Below, in pieces: positions 1 through 7,796 of a stretch of DNA of 35,825 bases. The notes beneath the pieces were generated by a model that was not told the DNA's origin, made no database searches, and was given only the letters and a program-made list of their open reading frames with translations. Positions within the stretch are counted from its first letter, which is position 1; each line of letters starts with the position of its first letter. Where the stretch lies: assembly GCA_947304065.1 (NCBI GenBank), contig CAMZAI010000002.1, positions 1-35,825 on the forward strand, given 5' to 3'. A program made the translations under genes and the position numbers. This DNA is from an uncultured Clostridia bacterium (lineage in GTDB: Bacteria > Bacillota > Clostridia > Lachnospirales > Lachnospiraceae).

Positions 1-229
1 CCGCTTCCGTCAGGATCTTCCTGACCTCGGTCACATCCTGCAGCGGAGGATTTCCGAGGTTTTCCATCATTTTCCTGCTGTTGCCGGTTTCGCGAAGCTT
101 TACGTTCAGCTCCGCTTCATCAAGGATTACAGACGCATTCGCTATTTCCGCTTTGGCAGCTCCCGTAACCGCAAGCTGCGCCCATATTTCTTTTATCTTA
201 TCAAATTCTATCTGTTGTTCTGTATTCAT
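1..229 (-). CDS. MutS2-type DNA mismatch repair family ATPase, N-terminal fragment
   Basis: Reading the minus strand from ATG at 229 gives an open frame that runs off the window edge (about 76 residues seen). The protein begins MNTEQQIEFDKIKEIWAQLA and contains LGNPPLQDVTEVRKIL, which matches the N-terminal part of MutS2-like proteins, where the protein starts with a leucine-rich helix and then a G(S/N)PP...DI/VR segment before the lever domain. A GGAG ribosome binding site lies at 240-243, ten bases before the ATG. The ATPase domain and any Smr nuclease domain are outside the window, so full-length MutS2 cannot be told from the shorter Smr-less MutS-like proteins common in Clostridia. The known roles of the family are recombination control and ribosome collision rescue; which applies here is not visible. 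Confidence 0.75.
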   Translation of the reverse strand, partial: MNTEQQIEFDKIKEIWAQLAVTGAAKAEIANASVILDEAELNVKLRETGNSRKMMENLGNPPLQDVTEVRKILTEA

Positions 230-328
230 TTCTGTTAATCTCCAATATTATACCATATTCTTAATGTGTTTTTCTTCAGTGCTTTTCTTATTTTTTAACT
301 TTATTTTTTAACCTTCGAAATAAGAACA

Positions 329-362
329 AGCCATGACATCCTGACGCAAAGATATCATGGCT
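329..362 (-). terminator. Hairpin with U-rich tail, probable terminator
   Basis: The arms 329-340 and 351-362 pair over 12 positions with one mismatch around a 10-base loop. On the minus strand the hairpin is followed by TTGTTCTTATTT. It would end the transcript from the promoter at 582-610 or attenuate it before the mutS2-like gene. The tail is not a pure T run, hence moderate confidence. Confidence 0.4.
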
Positions 363-379
363 CTGAATTAAAAATATAT

Positions 380-575
380 ACAATTATCCGCATAGAGAGG
401 AAGCCTCCCTATGAACGAGGTATGTATCCATGATATTAAGCGTACTGAAAGAAAGCTAATGACGCCTATGCCATTAACCCAAATATTACTGATCCTCTTA
501 TCTCAGAAAAATCAGCAATAGTTATCTAACCACGCTTAACATAAAATACCTCGTCTTTCTTAAGTTATTTACTGC
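380..575 (-). ncRNA. Putative structured small RNA, class unknown (6S-like architecture possible)
   Basis: The predicted transcript starts near 575 and reads leftward. Complementary segments seen directly: 546-554 with 415-423 (9 pairs, perfect), 533-539 with 436-442 (7 pairs, perfect), 511-520 with 484-493 (10 pairs, one G-U), and 457-463 with 470-476 (7 pairs, one G-U). Together they give a long rod closed at its ends, an internal bubble whose 3' strand holds a small hairpin, and an apical hairpin. A further near-perfect 10-pair hairpin (391-400 with 404-413) directly follows the closing helix. A rod with a central bubble and a length near 160-190 bases is the plan of 6S RNA, but I recognise no diagnostic sequence, so the class is left open. 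It could instead be a leader RNA of the mutS2-like gene. The 3' end is approximate. Confidence 0.45.
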
Positions 576-581
576 AATCCC

Positions 582-610
582 TTTATAACACTAAAACGGG
601 ATGTTGTCAA
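582..610 (-). promoter_or_regulatory. Sigma-A promoter reading towards the mutS2-like gene
   Basis: On the minus strand a perfect TTGACA (605-610) is followed by exactly 17 bases and TATAAA (582-587). The predicted transcription start is near 575. The promoter sits just beyond the rlmD stop codon (628), so it serves what lies to the left: the putative structured RNA and perhaps the mutS2-like gene. Confidence 0.7.
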
Positions 611-627
611 TTTGGGACTTCTGTTAA

Positions 628-2016
628 TTATCTTTGTTTGCTCAAGAGGCATACCGTCTCCACATGCCCCGTCTGCGGGAACATATCGACGCACTTTGCC
701 TTCTCCAGCCTGTATCCGCCGGCCTGCAGGGGACCTAAGTCACGGGCAAGGCTCACGGGATTGCAGGAAACGTAGACAATGCGGTCCACTCCGTAAGCAA
801 TGATCTTGTCGAGTGCCTTCGGGTGAATGCCCTCGCGCGGAGGATCGAGCACGATCAGGTCGGGCTTGTCTTCTATCGTATCGAGGACCTTTAAGACATC
901 GCCGCAAATGAACTCGCAGTTCGTGATATTGTTGAAATTGGTATTGTCACGGGCAGCCTCGACAGCCTCCTGAACTATCTCCACTCCGATGACCTTCTTC
1001 GCGACGGGCGCGAGCACCTGGGCAATGGTTCCGGTGCCGCTGTAAAGGTCGAAAACGATCTTGTCGCCGGTATCGCCGATGAAATCGCGAGCGGTATTGT
1101 AAAGCACCTCCGCGCCGCGGGAATTCGTCTGGAAGAAAGAGAAGGTCGATATCCTGAAGAACAGTCCGAGCAGCTCCTCAATAAGGAAATCCTTGCCGAA
1201 CAGGATCTCGGTACGCTCTGCTTTTACGGCGTCGGCGTTGTCATCGTTGACCGAATGAAGTATTCCGACGATGCTTCCGTTGAGATTCAGCGCGAGCAGC
1301 CTGTCGCGGAACTTGCCCATGAATTCCGTCTCTGTAATGATGCCGTCGGTCCACTGCGAGGTGGTGATCAGATTGACCAGTATCTCGCCCGTCATCGTGG
1401 CGCGGCGGATCAGAAGATGGCGCAGATACCCTCTGTGAGTAAGCTTATGGGTATATGTCAGTCCATACTCGCGCGCAAGTCCGATCACGCATTTAATGAT
1501 CTCGTTGTAATCGCTGTCAACGATAGCGCAGTCGGTGATCTGAAGGATATCGTAAAAACTGCCCTTCTTGTGCAGGCCCAGCGTCAGCTCGCCGTATTTG
1601 CAGGAATCGCCGAAGCTGAACTCCATCTTGTTGCGGTAAGCGCGATCCGAAGGGCTGGGTGCGATACCGAGGAATTCATATTCTCCTTCAACCGCATTGT
1701 CCAGCAAACGCTTTACCTGAGCCGATTTGAGTTCTAACTGGTCACGGTAGGAAATGCCCTGATACGAGCAGCCTCCGCACTGTCCGAAATGAGGACAGAG
1801 ATACTCCTCCGTCTCGATCGGTGAGCGCTCAAGGACTTCTTTGAGATTGCCTTCCGCTCTTCCGTTGCGTACTTTTCCGATCGTAAATCTGATCTTCTGT
1901 CCGGGAAGCGCGTTCTTCACTGTGACTTTCTCGTCTTCAACAAACACTACTCCCTTGTTCGGAAAATCGGTGCGCTCCACCGTTCCTGTATATTCCATTC
2001 CCTTTTTTACTGCCAT
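628..2016 (-). CDS. rlmD: 23S rRNA (uracil-C5)-methyltransferase, RlmD/RlmCD type
   Basis: A 462-residue protein of the TrmA/RumA family, which methylates C5 of uridine in 23S rRNA with S-adenosylmethionine. The N-terminus (about residues 5-62) looks like a TRAM RNA-binding domain. Cys74, Cys80, Cys83 and Cys163 form the expected 4Fe-4S ligand set. The methyltransferase domain shows FDLYSGTGTIAQ (SAM binding), LIVLDPPREG and VYVSCNP with the nucleophile Cys418, then GHVETV with the general base Glu. The start at 2016 has an AGAGGAG ribosome binding site a few bases upstream. The gene is divergent from yerC. Firmicutes enzymes of this type often modify two sites (RlmCD), and the exact uridine cannot be read from the sequence. 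Confidence 0.9.
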   Translation of the reverse strand: MAVKKGMEYTGTVERTDFPNKGVVFVEDEKVTVKNALPGQKIRFTIGKVRNGRAEGNLKEVLERSPIETEEYLCPHFGQCGGCSYQGISYRDQLELKSAQVKRLLDNAVEGEYEFLGIAPSPSDRAYRNKMEFSFGDSCKYGELTLGLHKKGSFYDILQITDCAIVDSDYNEIIKCVIGLAREYGLTYTHKLTHRGYLRHLLIRRATMTGEILVNLITTSQWTDGIITETEFMGKFRDRLLALNLNGSIVGILHSVNDDNADAVKAERTEILFGKDFLIEELLGLFFRISTFSFFQTNSRGAEVLYNTARDFIGDTGDKIVFDLYSGTGTIAQVLAPVAKKVIGVEIVQEAVEAARDNTNFNNITNCEFICGDVLKVLDTIEDKPDLIVLDPPREGIHPKALDKIIAYGVDRIVYVSCNPVSLARDLGPLQAGGYRLEKAKCVDMFPQTGHVETVCLLSKQR

Positions 2017-2057
2017 TTTCTCTCCTCTTTGGGTGCGTTTTATTCCATATTTGACTT

Positions 2058-2063
2058 ATTTTA
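2058..2063 (-). promoter_or_regulatory. Extended -10 box, probable rlmD promoter
   Basis: On the minus strand TGG precedes TAAAAT (2058-2063), an extended -10 pattern about 40 bases before the rlmD ATG. No good -35 box is visible at the usual distance, so this is a weak call. Confidence 0.35.
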
Positions 2064-2165
2064 CCACAACATTGCATATATTGCACGTCGGCTTACGATT
2101 TCTCTTTACTTTAGTTCTTCGAAGTGTTAAAATTGTATTGTATTAAACAAACAAAGGAGTAAGTC

Positions 2166-2483
2166 ATGAATCAGAAAATACATACCGAAGCGGTCAGCTA
2201 TCTTTTCGAAGCAGTCCTAAGCCTTAAGGACGAGAACGAATGCTATACCTTTTTCGAAGATATCTGCACTATCAACGAGCTCTTATCGCTTGCGCAGCGT
2301 TTTGAGGTTGCTTCGATGCTCCGTTCCGGAAAAACATATCTCGACATTGCTGAGAAGACCGGTGCTTCAACCGCTACCATCAGCCGTGTAAACCGTTCCT
2401 TAAACTATGGCAACGACGGCTATGACATGGTATTTAAGCGTATTTCTCCCGCACCCGATGTAAAGCATGAGAAAAAGGATTAA
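2166..2483 (+). CDS. yerC: TrpR-like helix-turn-helix protein, YerC/YecD family
   Basis: A 105-residue all-helical protein. Residues 33-75 hold the Trp-repressor-type DNA-binding fold: LLSLAQRFEVASML, then YLDIAEKTGASTATISRVNR, which is the characteristic helix-turn-helix of the YerC/YecD family (TrpR superfamily). The length is typical. An AAGGAG site precedes the ATG by seven bases. The family is widespread in Firmicutes but its ligand and targets are largely unknown. The downstream ydcF-like gene follows within a few bases, so the two are co-transcribed. No tryptophan genes are nearby, so calling it a tryptophan repressor would be unjustified. Confidence 0.88.
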   Translation: MNQKIHTEAVSYLFEAVLSLKDENECYTFFEDICTINELLSLAQRFEVASMLRSGKTYLDIAEKTGASTATISRVNRSLNYGNDGYDMVFKRISPAPDVKHEKKD

Positions 2484-2487
2484 GCCC

Positions 2488-3231
2488 ATGCTCCTGCGTA
2501 CGATCATTGCCGTACTGCTTTTTCTCGCCGCTCTTGCCTGCATTAAATACAGCTTCACGATCATGGCTGTGGGTTCGGGCTCGAAGTTCTTCATCTTCTG
2601 GGACGTATGCGGCGTAATCTTTATTTTGCTCGGAATCTCCGTATTCTCGGGCTTTTTTTCGCATATCCCGACGGCTCTAAAAGCTGTCTTTTTCTCTCTT
2701 GCCGGCATTCTGGCGGTACTCTTCGCCGTTATAGTCTCCCTGATCTATTCCTCCTATAAGAAAGAAGCGCCGAAAGATCTCGATTATGTGATCGTTCTGG
2801 GAGCTCAGGTAAAGCCCGACGGCCCGAGCGTCGTGCTCTCATACCGTCTGCAGGCAGCTCTCGACTATCTGCAGTCCAATCCCGATACCAAATGCATAGT
2901 TTCGGGCGCACAGGGTTCAAACGAGCCCTGCACGGAAGCATCCGCGATGTGCGACTGGCTCACCTCTCACGGCATAGAAAGAGACCGCATCATCCTTGAG
3001 GAAAAAGCGGTCAACACACGTCAAAATATATCCTACAGCAAGGAATTCATCCCCGAAGGCTCCTCGATCGGCATTGTGACCAACCGGTTCCACATGTACA
3101 GAGCACTCTTCCTCTGCCGCAAGTTCGGGATCGCGGATCCGCAGCCGGTCAACGCAGATTCACTGCGAAAATATGAGCCGAATAATGTCGTAAGGGAATT
3201 CTTCGGCGTACTGAAAGACTGGATATTCTGA
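2488..3231 (+). CDS. Membrane protein with YdcF/SanA/ElyC (DUF218) domain
   Basis: About 247 residues. Three hydrophobic helices at the N-terminus are followed by a DUF218 domain: DYVIVLGAQV, then a PSVVLSYRL segment, VSGAQGSNEPCTEA and TNRFHMYRAL, the hallmarks of the YdcF/SanA/ElyC superfamily. Members act in envelope maintenance, but the reaction is not settled for most of them. I prefer the ATG at 2488, four bases after the yerC stop, because AAAGGA lies eight bases upstream. An in-frame ATG at 2467 would add seven basic residues and overlap yerC by 17 bases but lacks a ribosome binding site. The gene is followed by a strong terminator. Confidence 0.82.
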   Translation: MLLRTIIAVLLFLAALACIKYSFTIMAVGSGSKFFIFWDVCGVIFILLGISVFSGFFSHIPTALKAVFFSLAGILAVLFAVIVSLIYSSYKKEAPKDLDYVIVLGAQVKPDGPSVVLSYRLQAALDYLQSNPDTKCIVSGAQGSNEPCTEASAMCDWLTSHGIERDRIILEEKAVNTRQNISYSKEFIPEGSSIGIVTNRFHMYRALFLCRKFGIADPQPVNADSLRKYEPNNVVREFFGVLKDWIF

Positions 3232-3264
3232 TCCGCAAGCAAATTTAACGTAACTGACAAAGCA

Positions 3265-3303
3265 GCCTGCCGCACGTTTTCGTGTACGGCAGGCCTGTTT
3301 TTT
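3265..3303 (+). terminator. Rho-independent terminator after the yerC-ydcF operon
   Basis: GCCTGCCG (3265-3272) pairs with CGGCAGGC (3287-3294), extended by CACG/CGTG around a TTTT loop. A T run follows (3298-3303). The SNF2 gene ends at 3302 on the other strand, and the reverse side has a weaker T-containing tail, so the hairpin may serve both directions. Confidence 0.85.
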
Positions 3304-6300
3304 ATACGTTCATTGAAAAGATATCTTCGAGTTCTTCCCTCGTAAGAAGGTTGATGAATACCTCCTTCGACTGGATAACGGAATCCGAGAGCTCCTTCTT
3401 TTTCTGCTGCAGCTTGTAAATATTCTCCTCGACCGAATTTCTGGTCAGCAGCTTAAGCACATAAACATTGCTCGTCTGTCCGATACGGTAGGCACGGTCG
3501 GTCGCCTGGTCCTCGACAGCGGGATTCCACCAGGGATCGTAGTGGATAACGGTATCCGCTCCGATCAGGTTCAGTCCGGTGCCGCCTGCCTTCAGCGAGA
3601 TCAGGAATACATCGCATTCGCCCGCATTGAAGCGTTTCGCCATGTCCAGACGGTCCTCGGGATCGGTCTGGCCGTCGAGGTAGAAGTACTTTATCTCCCT
3701 CGTATCGAGCTCCTTGCGGATGATCTCGAGCATGCTCGTAAACTGTGAGAATACGAGCGTACGGTGGCCGTTCGCGATGGCGTTGTCCAGCTGCGTCATA
3801 AGGAGTTCGAGCTTTCCGCTGCCGCCGTTGTAATTCTCTATGAATGTGCCGGGATGGCAGCATATCTGGCGCAGTCTCGTAAGAGCCGCCAGTATCTTTA
3901 TCTGGCTCTTCTCTATGCCGTTCTGGTTTATCTCGCCGAACAGATCGGTCCTTATCTGGCTCAGATACGACAGATATACCTTCTTCTGCTCCTCGGTCAT
4001 CGTAGCGATCATCTTCTCTTCGAGCTTGCCCGGGAGTTCCTTAAGTACGTCTTTCTTCATACGGCGCATGATGAACGGACGTATCCTGGTGTTCAGGCTC
4101 TCGAGAACCTCAGTGTCGCCCGCTATTATGGGCTTCTCATATCTCGCAGCGAATCTCGAATGCGCCATCAGGAAGTTCGGCATGATAAAGTCAAATATCG
4201 ACCAGAGCTCCGAAAGCGAATTCTCGATGGGCGTACCCGTAAGGGCGAACCTGTGCTCGGCTCTCAGCAGCTTTACCGACTGGGCGTTCAGTGACGCCGC
4301 ATTCTTTATGAACTGAGCCTCGTCCAGGAATATGGTCTCGAACAGTATCTTGCGATAGAGCGCCACATCCCTTCTCATCAGCGGGTAGGACGTGATCACT
4401 ACGTCGTAATCCGCATAACTCTCTATCATGGCCTTTCTGTCGGGCGGTGCGCCGGTAACGACGATGGCCTTCATGTCGGGACAGAAATTCGATATCTCGT
4501 CCATCCAGTTATATACGATCGAGGAAGGACAAACGATCAGGAAATGCGCGGGCGTACCTTTCTCTTCCGCTCGCTGCTTCACGGCCTTCATGTAAACGAT
4601 GGTCTGGAGCGTCTTTCCGAGACCCATATCGTCGGCAAGTATTCCGCCGAGGCAATTCTTCGCGAGCGTCATGAGCCAGCGATAGCCGACCTCCTGATAA
4701 CCGCGGAGCGTTGCGTTGATGCCCTCGGGCAGTTCAAATACCTCATTCTCAGCGTTGCGGATATTGTCAATGAGCTTAACAAAGTCGGAATTGCGTTCAA
4801 CGTTGAAGCCGCATTTGTCGAGAGCGTCGTTCAGATAGAATGCGTTGCTCTTGCTGAGACGAATGCCGTTCCGGCCGATGTTCTTCGACGAAACACCCAG
4901 ATTGTCCAGGATGTCCATCAGATGCTCGAAGCCGTCGTCCTGCAGATTTATGAAGCTGCCGTCCTGCATGCGGTAGTACTTCTTTCGTACGCGCAGAGAG
5001 CGGAACAGGCTCTGCAGCTCATCCGCGTCCATATCCGCGTAATTGAAGTCCATCTCGAGAAGGTCCATGTCGGAGCTGACTCTCAGTCCGATATTGAAGC
5101 CGCTTCCCGAAACAACCCTCAGCTTCCTGAATTCGTCTGAATAATAGAGCTCCGCCTCCGCTGAAAGATCCGAGATATCCCCGGTCAGGAAATCGTAGAT
5201 GCCGGACTCGCTCTTTAACAGATAGAAGCCGGATCTCGCCTCAAATCCGCGGCTTTCAAGGAGGTCCGTAAGCTCGCCCTCCTTATTCTTGTCGCGCGTG
5301 ATGATATAGTAATCGCTCTTGGGGTTCTCGAACGAATTGAACTCGAAATCACCGTAGATAAAGTGCACCTCGGCCTTGATCGAATTCACGTAACGGTCGA
5401 AGTAAATGCTGCACTTGAGCTCGGGCGCGATGTAGCGGTCCTGCAGCTCCTCGGGGATCTCGATGTCCATGCTGTCGCCGATCTTCGGCAGGACTTCCTC
5501 GAGGAAACGCTGCTTGTTCTCGCCGCGGAATATAAGCGCGGGCTTATCCGGTCCGAGATTATTGAAGAAGGGCGCGTAATTTCGCTTAAAGCGAGCGTCG
5601 GGCATGAATACCGCACCGTTGTAGTAGATCAGGTCTCCGGTCTTCGCAAGCGGTATTACGGCCTCTTTATCGCGGTAATCGAGTACGATCGCGTCGTCTA
5701 CGATATCGAGATCGTATTTGATGTTGGGGTTCTGATTGAATACGCGCACGTTCTCGTAGGTATTGTCATAGAGTTTGAGCGTGAACGAATACTTTCCGAC
5801 GATCTTAAGCAGCTTCAGCAGAAGCGTCTGCGTCAGCATCATCCTCGAACGCTCGAAGACCTTCATCGTCGAGCTGTCCTCGTCCATTCCGAGTATCTCG
5901 AGCACCTCGATAATAAAGTCGAGGATCTCCTGTGATGATTTGTCGAATTCGCTCTCGTAATAGATAAACTTGAATTCTTTGCCGAGGATTATATCCTGTT
6001 TGCCGATATAATCGAGGACAAAGCGCTTGATATTCTGAATCTTGTAGAGACGGTCGTGGCCGCATTTGAGTGAAAGGAACGCGTTGCCTTCGGCGCTGCC
6101 GAGGATCTGGGGAACGGTGATCTCGGGCTCGATGTGATAGATCTCCATCGGGCATACCATGTCCTCCTGACCCCTGAAGAAATCAAGGCATGCGCAGGCG
6201 CGCCTGTCCTCGGGATTCGCGAGCTTCCCCATCTTTTCCTTTTCCTGATGCTTGAGGATGCTCAAGAAACCGGCGATCGCATGGCGGCAGGCTCCCTTTT

Positions 6301-6529
6301 CCTTCGCGGCGTCGGCGCAGTTGCAGGTATAGGTAAGTCCCTTTTCCTCGTCTTCGCCCAAAGTCACCGTATATTCAAAATTGTCCAGAACACTGCATCG
6401 GATCAGTCCGGTCGACCTCTGTATCTGAACGTTTCTGACCGCACCGCTCCTGTACAGCTGGGTGCCCCTCAGATATACCTGACTTCCCGAGGCTATGCCT
6501 CTTAGCATGGTCCTGTTTAATTCCTGCAT
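3302..6529 (-). CDS. SWI2/SNF2-family helicase with N-terminal SWIM zinc finger
   Basis: A 1075-residue protein. A SWIM zinc finger lies at the N-terminus (Cys69, Cys71, Cys81, His83). A long middle region corresponds to the bacterial SNF2-associated domain. The C-terminal half is a SNF2 ATPase: DDMGLGKTLQ (Walker A), DEAQFIKN (Walker B), ALTGTPIENSLSELWSIFDF (motif III), VFSQFTSM, and GTGLNLIGAD plus QATDRAYRIGQ in the helicase C lobe. Such proteins move along or remodel nucleoprotein; the bacterial substrate is not established. Its ATG begins two bases after the trhP stop, so it is the last gene of the mtaB operon. A GAGGAAAGG site lies inside the end of trhP. Confidence 0.93.
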   Translation of the reverse strand: MQELNRTMLRGIASGSQVYLRGTQLYRSGAVRNVQIQRSTGLIRCSVLDNFEYTVTLGEDEEKGLTYTCNCADAAKEKGACRHAIAGFLSILKHQEKEKMGKLANPEDRRACACLDFFRGQEDMVCPMEIYHIEPEITVPQILGSAEGNAFLSLKCGHDRLYKIQNIKRFVLDYIGKQDIILGKEFKFIYYESEFDKSSQEILDFIIEVLEILGMDEDSSTMKVFERSRMMLTQTLLLKLLKIVGKYSFTLKLYDNTYENVRVFNQNPNIKYDLDIVDDAIVLDYRDKEAVIPLAKTGDLIYYNGAVFMPDARFKRNYAPFFNNLGPDKPALIFRGENKQRFLEEVLPKIGDSMDIEIPEELQDRYIAPELKCSIYFDRYVNSIKAEVHFIYGDFEFNSFENPKSDYYIITRDKNKEGELTDLLESRGFEARSGFYLLKSESGIYDFLTGDISDLSAEAELYYSDEFRKLRVVSGSGFNIGLRVSSDMDLLEMDFNYADMDADELQSLFRSLRVRKKYYRMQDGSFINLQDDGFEHLMDILDNLGVSSKNIGRNGIRLSKSNAFYLNDALDKCGFNVERNSDFVKLIDNIRNAENEVFELPEGINATLRGYQEVGYRWLMTLAKNCLGGILADDMGLGKTLQTIVYMKAVKQRAEEKGTPAHFLIVCPSSIVYNWMDEISNFCPDMKAIVVTGAPPDRKAMIESYADYDVVITSYPLMRRDVALYRKILFETIFLDEAQFIKNAASLNAQSVKLLRAEHRFALTGTPIENSLSELWSIFDFIMPNFLMAHSRFAARYEKPIIAGDTEVLESLNTRIRPFIMRRMKKDVLKELPGKLEEKMIATMTEEQKKVYLSYLSQIRTDLFGEINQNGIEKSQIKILAALTRLRQICCHPGTFIENYNGGSGKLELLMTQLDNAIANGHRTLVFSQFTSMLEIIRKELDTREIKYFYLDGQTDPEDRLDMAKRFNAGECDVFLISLKAGGTGLNLIGADTVIHYDPWWNPAVEDQATDRAYRIGQTSNVYVLKLLTRNSVEENIYKLQQKKKELSDSVIQSKEVFINLLTREELEDIFSMNV

Positions 6530-6531
6530 TA

Positions 6532-7773
6532 TCAGACTGCCTTTCCTCTGAAAAGATCGCCTTCGCGTATCCTTCGGTCAACGGTTACATGTATGATCTG
6601 CGAAGCATGCGGGCAGCTCTCCATCTGCTCGCCCTGCTCGTTGGTTATAGAAATGACTTTTGTCTGCTCGCACAGTATCTTTCCGGGCGCGAGTATCTCG
6701 AGGCTGTCCCCGACGCAGAACTTGTTCTTCTGCTCGAGCACTCCGGTAAAGGTTCCGTCGGCGTTCTCCGTCACGCTCCTTACCGTACCGTAGTAGACAT
6801 ATTCCTTTACGTATGTGCTGTTCTCGTAGACCATCGAGTCGGTCCCGGGCTTCCCGAAATAGAAGCCTGTGGTAAATCTGCGGTTCGTGCACTTGCCTAT
6901 TTCCCCGAAGTATACCGGGATATTCTTTTTATACTCTTCGGGATCCTCAAAAAAAGTATCGATCGCGTTCCTGTATGCCCTCGCCACCGTAGCCACGTAC
7001 AGCGCGGTCTTCATCCTTCCCTCGACCTTCAGTGAGTCGATGCCGGCGTCCACTATCTCGGGGATGTGATCGACCATGCAGAGGTCCTTTGAGTTAAAGA
7101 TAAATGTGCCTCTCTCGTTCTCCTCAACGGGCATGTACTCGCCCGGACGCGTCTCCTCCGTCAGATAATATCTCCATCTGCAGGGATGCGTGCATTCACC
7201 GAGATTCGCGTCACGGCCCGTCATATAATTGCTGAGCAGGCATCTTCCCGAATAGGAAATGCACATCGCTCCGTGTATGAAGCTCTCTATCTCCATCCCG
7301 TCGCCGATATGCCCGCGGATCTGTTTTATCTCGGCCAGACTCAGTTCACGCGCGGAAACAACTCTCGTCGCGCCCTGCTCCTTCCAGAAATCGTAGTCCA
7401 TGTAATTCACATTATTGGCCTGGGTGCTTATATGTCTCTCGATCGAAGGAGCATATTTTTTCGCGAGCATGAAAACGCCGGGATCCGATATGATCAGACC
7501 GTCGGGAGCCATCTCCTCCAGCTCCTTCATATACTCCGCGATCCCGTCAAGATCGCCGTTATGAGCCGTTATGTTGACCGTAACATAGACCTGCTTTCCG
7601 CGCTCGTGAGCATAAGAAATACCCGCGATCATGTCTTCTTTCGGAAAGTTCTTCGCCTTCGCGCGGAGTCCGTACATATCGCCTCCGATATATACGGCGT
7701 CTGCGCCGAAATCGATCGCCGTCTTCAATACATCAAGACTGCCCGCAGGCATCAAAAGTTCGGGTTTCTTCAT
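6532..7773 (-). CDS. trhP: U32 family protein, prephenate-dependent tRNA uridine(34) hydroxylase type
   Basis: A U32 protein of about 413 residues. It opens with KKPELLMPAGSLDVLKTAI and DAVYIGG, typical of the family, and carries the signature IESFIHGAMCISYSGRC with Cys171, Cys178, Cys194 and Cys198, a likely Fe-S cluster set. Bacillus TrhP1/TrhP2 and E. coli TrhP hydroxylate U34 of tRNA to 5-hydroxyuridine. The next gene upstream is the O-methyltransferase that uses this product, which supports the role over a peptidase function. I chose the ATG at 7773 because AAAGGA lies six bases upstream; an in-frame GTG at 7791 has no ribosome binding site. Confidence 0.85.
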   Translation of the reverse strand: MKKPELLMPAGSLDVLKTAIDFGADAVYIGGDMYGLRAKAKNFPKEDMIAGISYAHERGKQVYVTVNITAHNGDLDGIAEYMKELEEMAPDGLIISDPGVFMLAKKYAPSIERHISTQANNVNYMDYDFWKEQGATRVVSARELSLAEIKQIRGHIGDGMEIESFIHGAMCISYSGRCLLSNYMTGRDANLGECTHPCRWRYYLTEETRPGEYMPVEENERGTFIFNSKDLCMVDHIPEIVDAGIDSLKVEGRMKTALYVATVARAYRNAIDTFFEDPEEYKKNIPVYFGEIGKCTNRRFTTGFYFGKPGTDSMVYENSTYVKEYVYYGTVRSVTENADGTFTGVLEQKNKFCVGDSLEILAPGKILCEQTKVISITNEQGEQMESCPHASQIIHVTVDRRIREGDLFRGKAV

Positions 7774-7796
7774 AATGTCCTTTCGCTTCACGAAAA

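Larger units (their letters stand above)
230..627. other. Gene-free stretch between rlmD and mutS2-like gene
   Basis: About 400 bases without a credible protein gene; only very short frames occur. It is AT-richer than the flanking genes. It holds a minus-strand promoter (582-610), a region that can fold into a long closing helix with two inner hairpins (414-554), a second hairpin (391-413) and a longer hairpin with a U-rich tail (329-362). A TATAAT-like box at 247-252 lies too close to the ATG at 229 to be its promoter. The stretch therefore most likely carries an RNA gene and the leader of the mutS2-like gene. Confidence 0.7.

Noticed and set aside
247..252. TATAAT with upstream TG as promoter of the mutS2-like gene
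   Set aside because: It would start transcription at about 240, after the GGAG ribosome binding site at 240-243, and it has no -35 box.
380..575. TPP riboswitch, suggested by a CTGAGA on the minus strand in this region
   Set aside because: The second TPP signature (around GGATAATGCCAGCG) and the paired P2/P4 context are missing, and no thiamine gene follows; CTGAGA alone is a chance match.
2069..2087. TGCA-rich repeat in the rlmD-yerC region as the same operator as at mtaB
   Set aside because: TGCA units occur at a different spacing (5 versus 3 bases) and the outer arms do not match.
4544..5140. Plus-strand open frame within the SNF2 gene
   Set aside because: Antisense shadow of a clearly conserved helicase gene with no supporting start signals.
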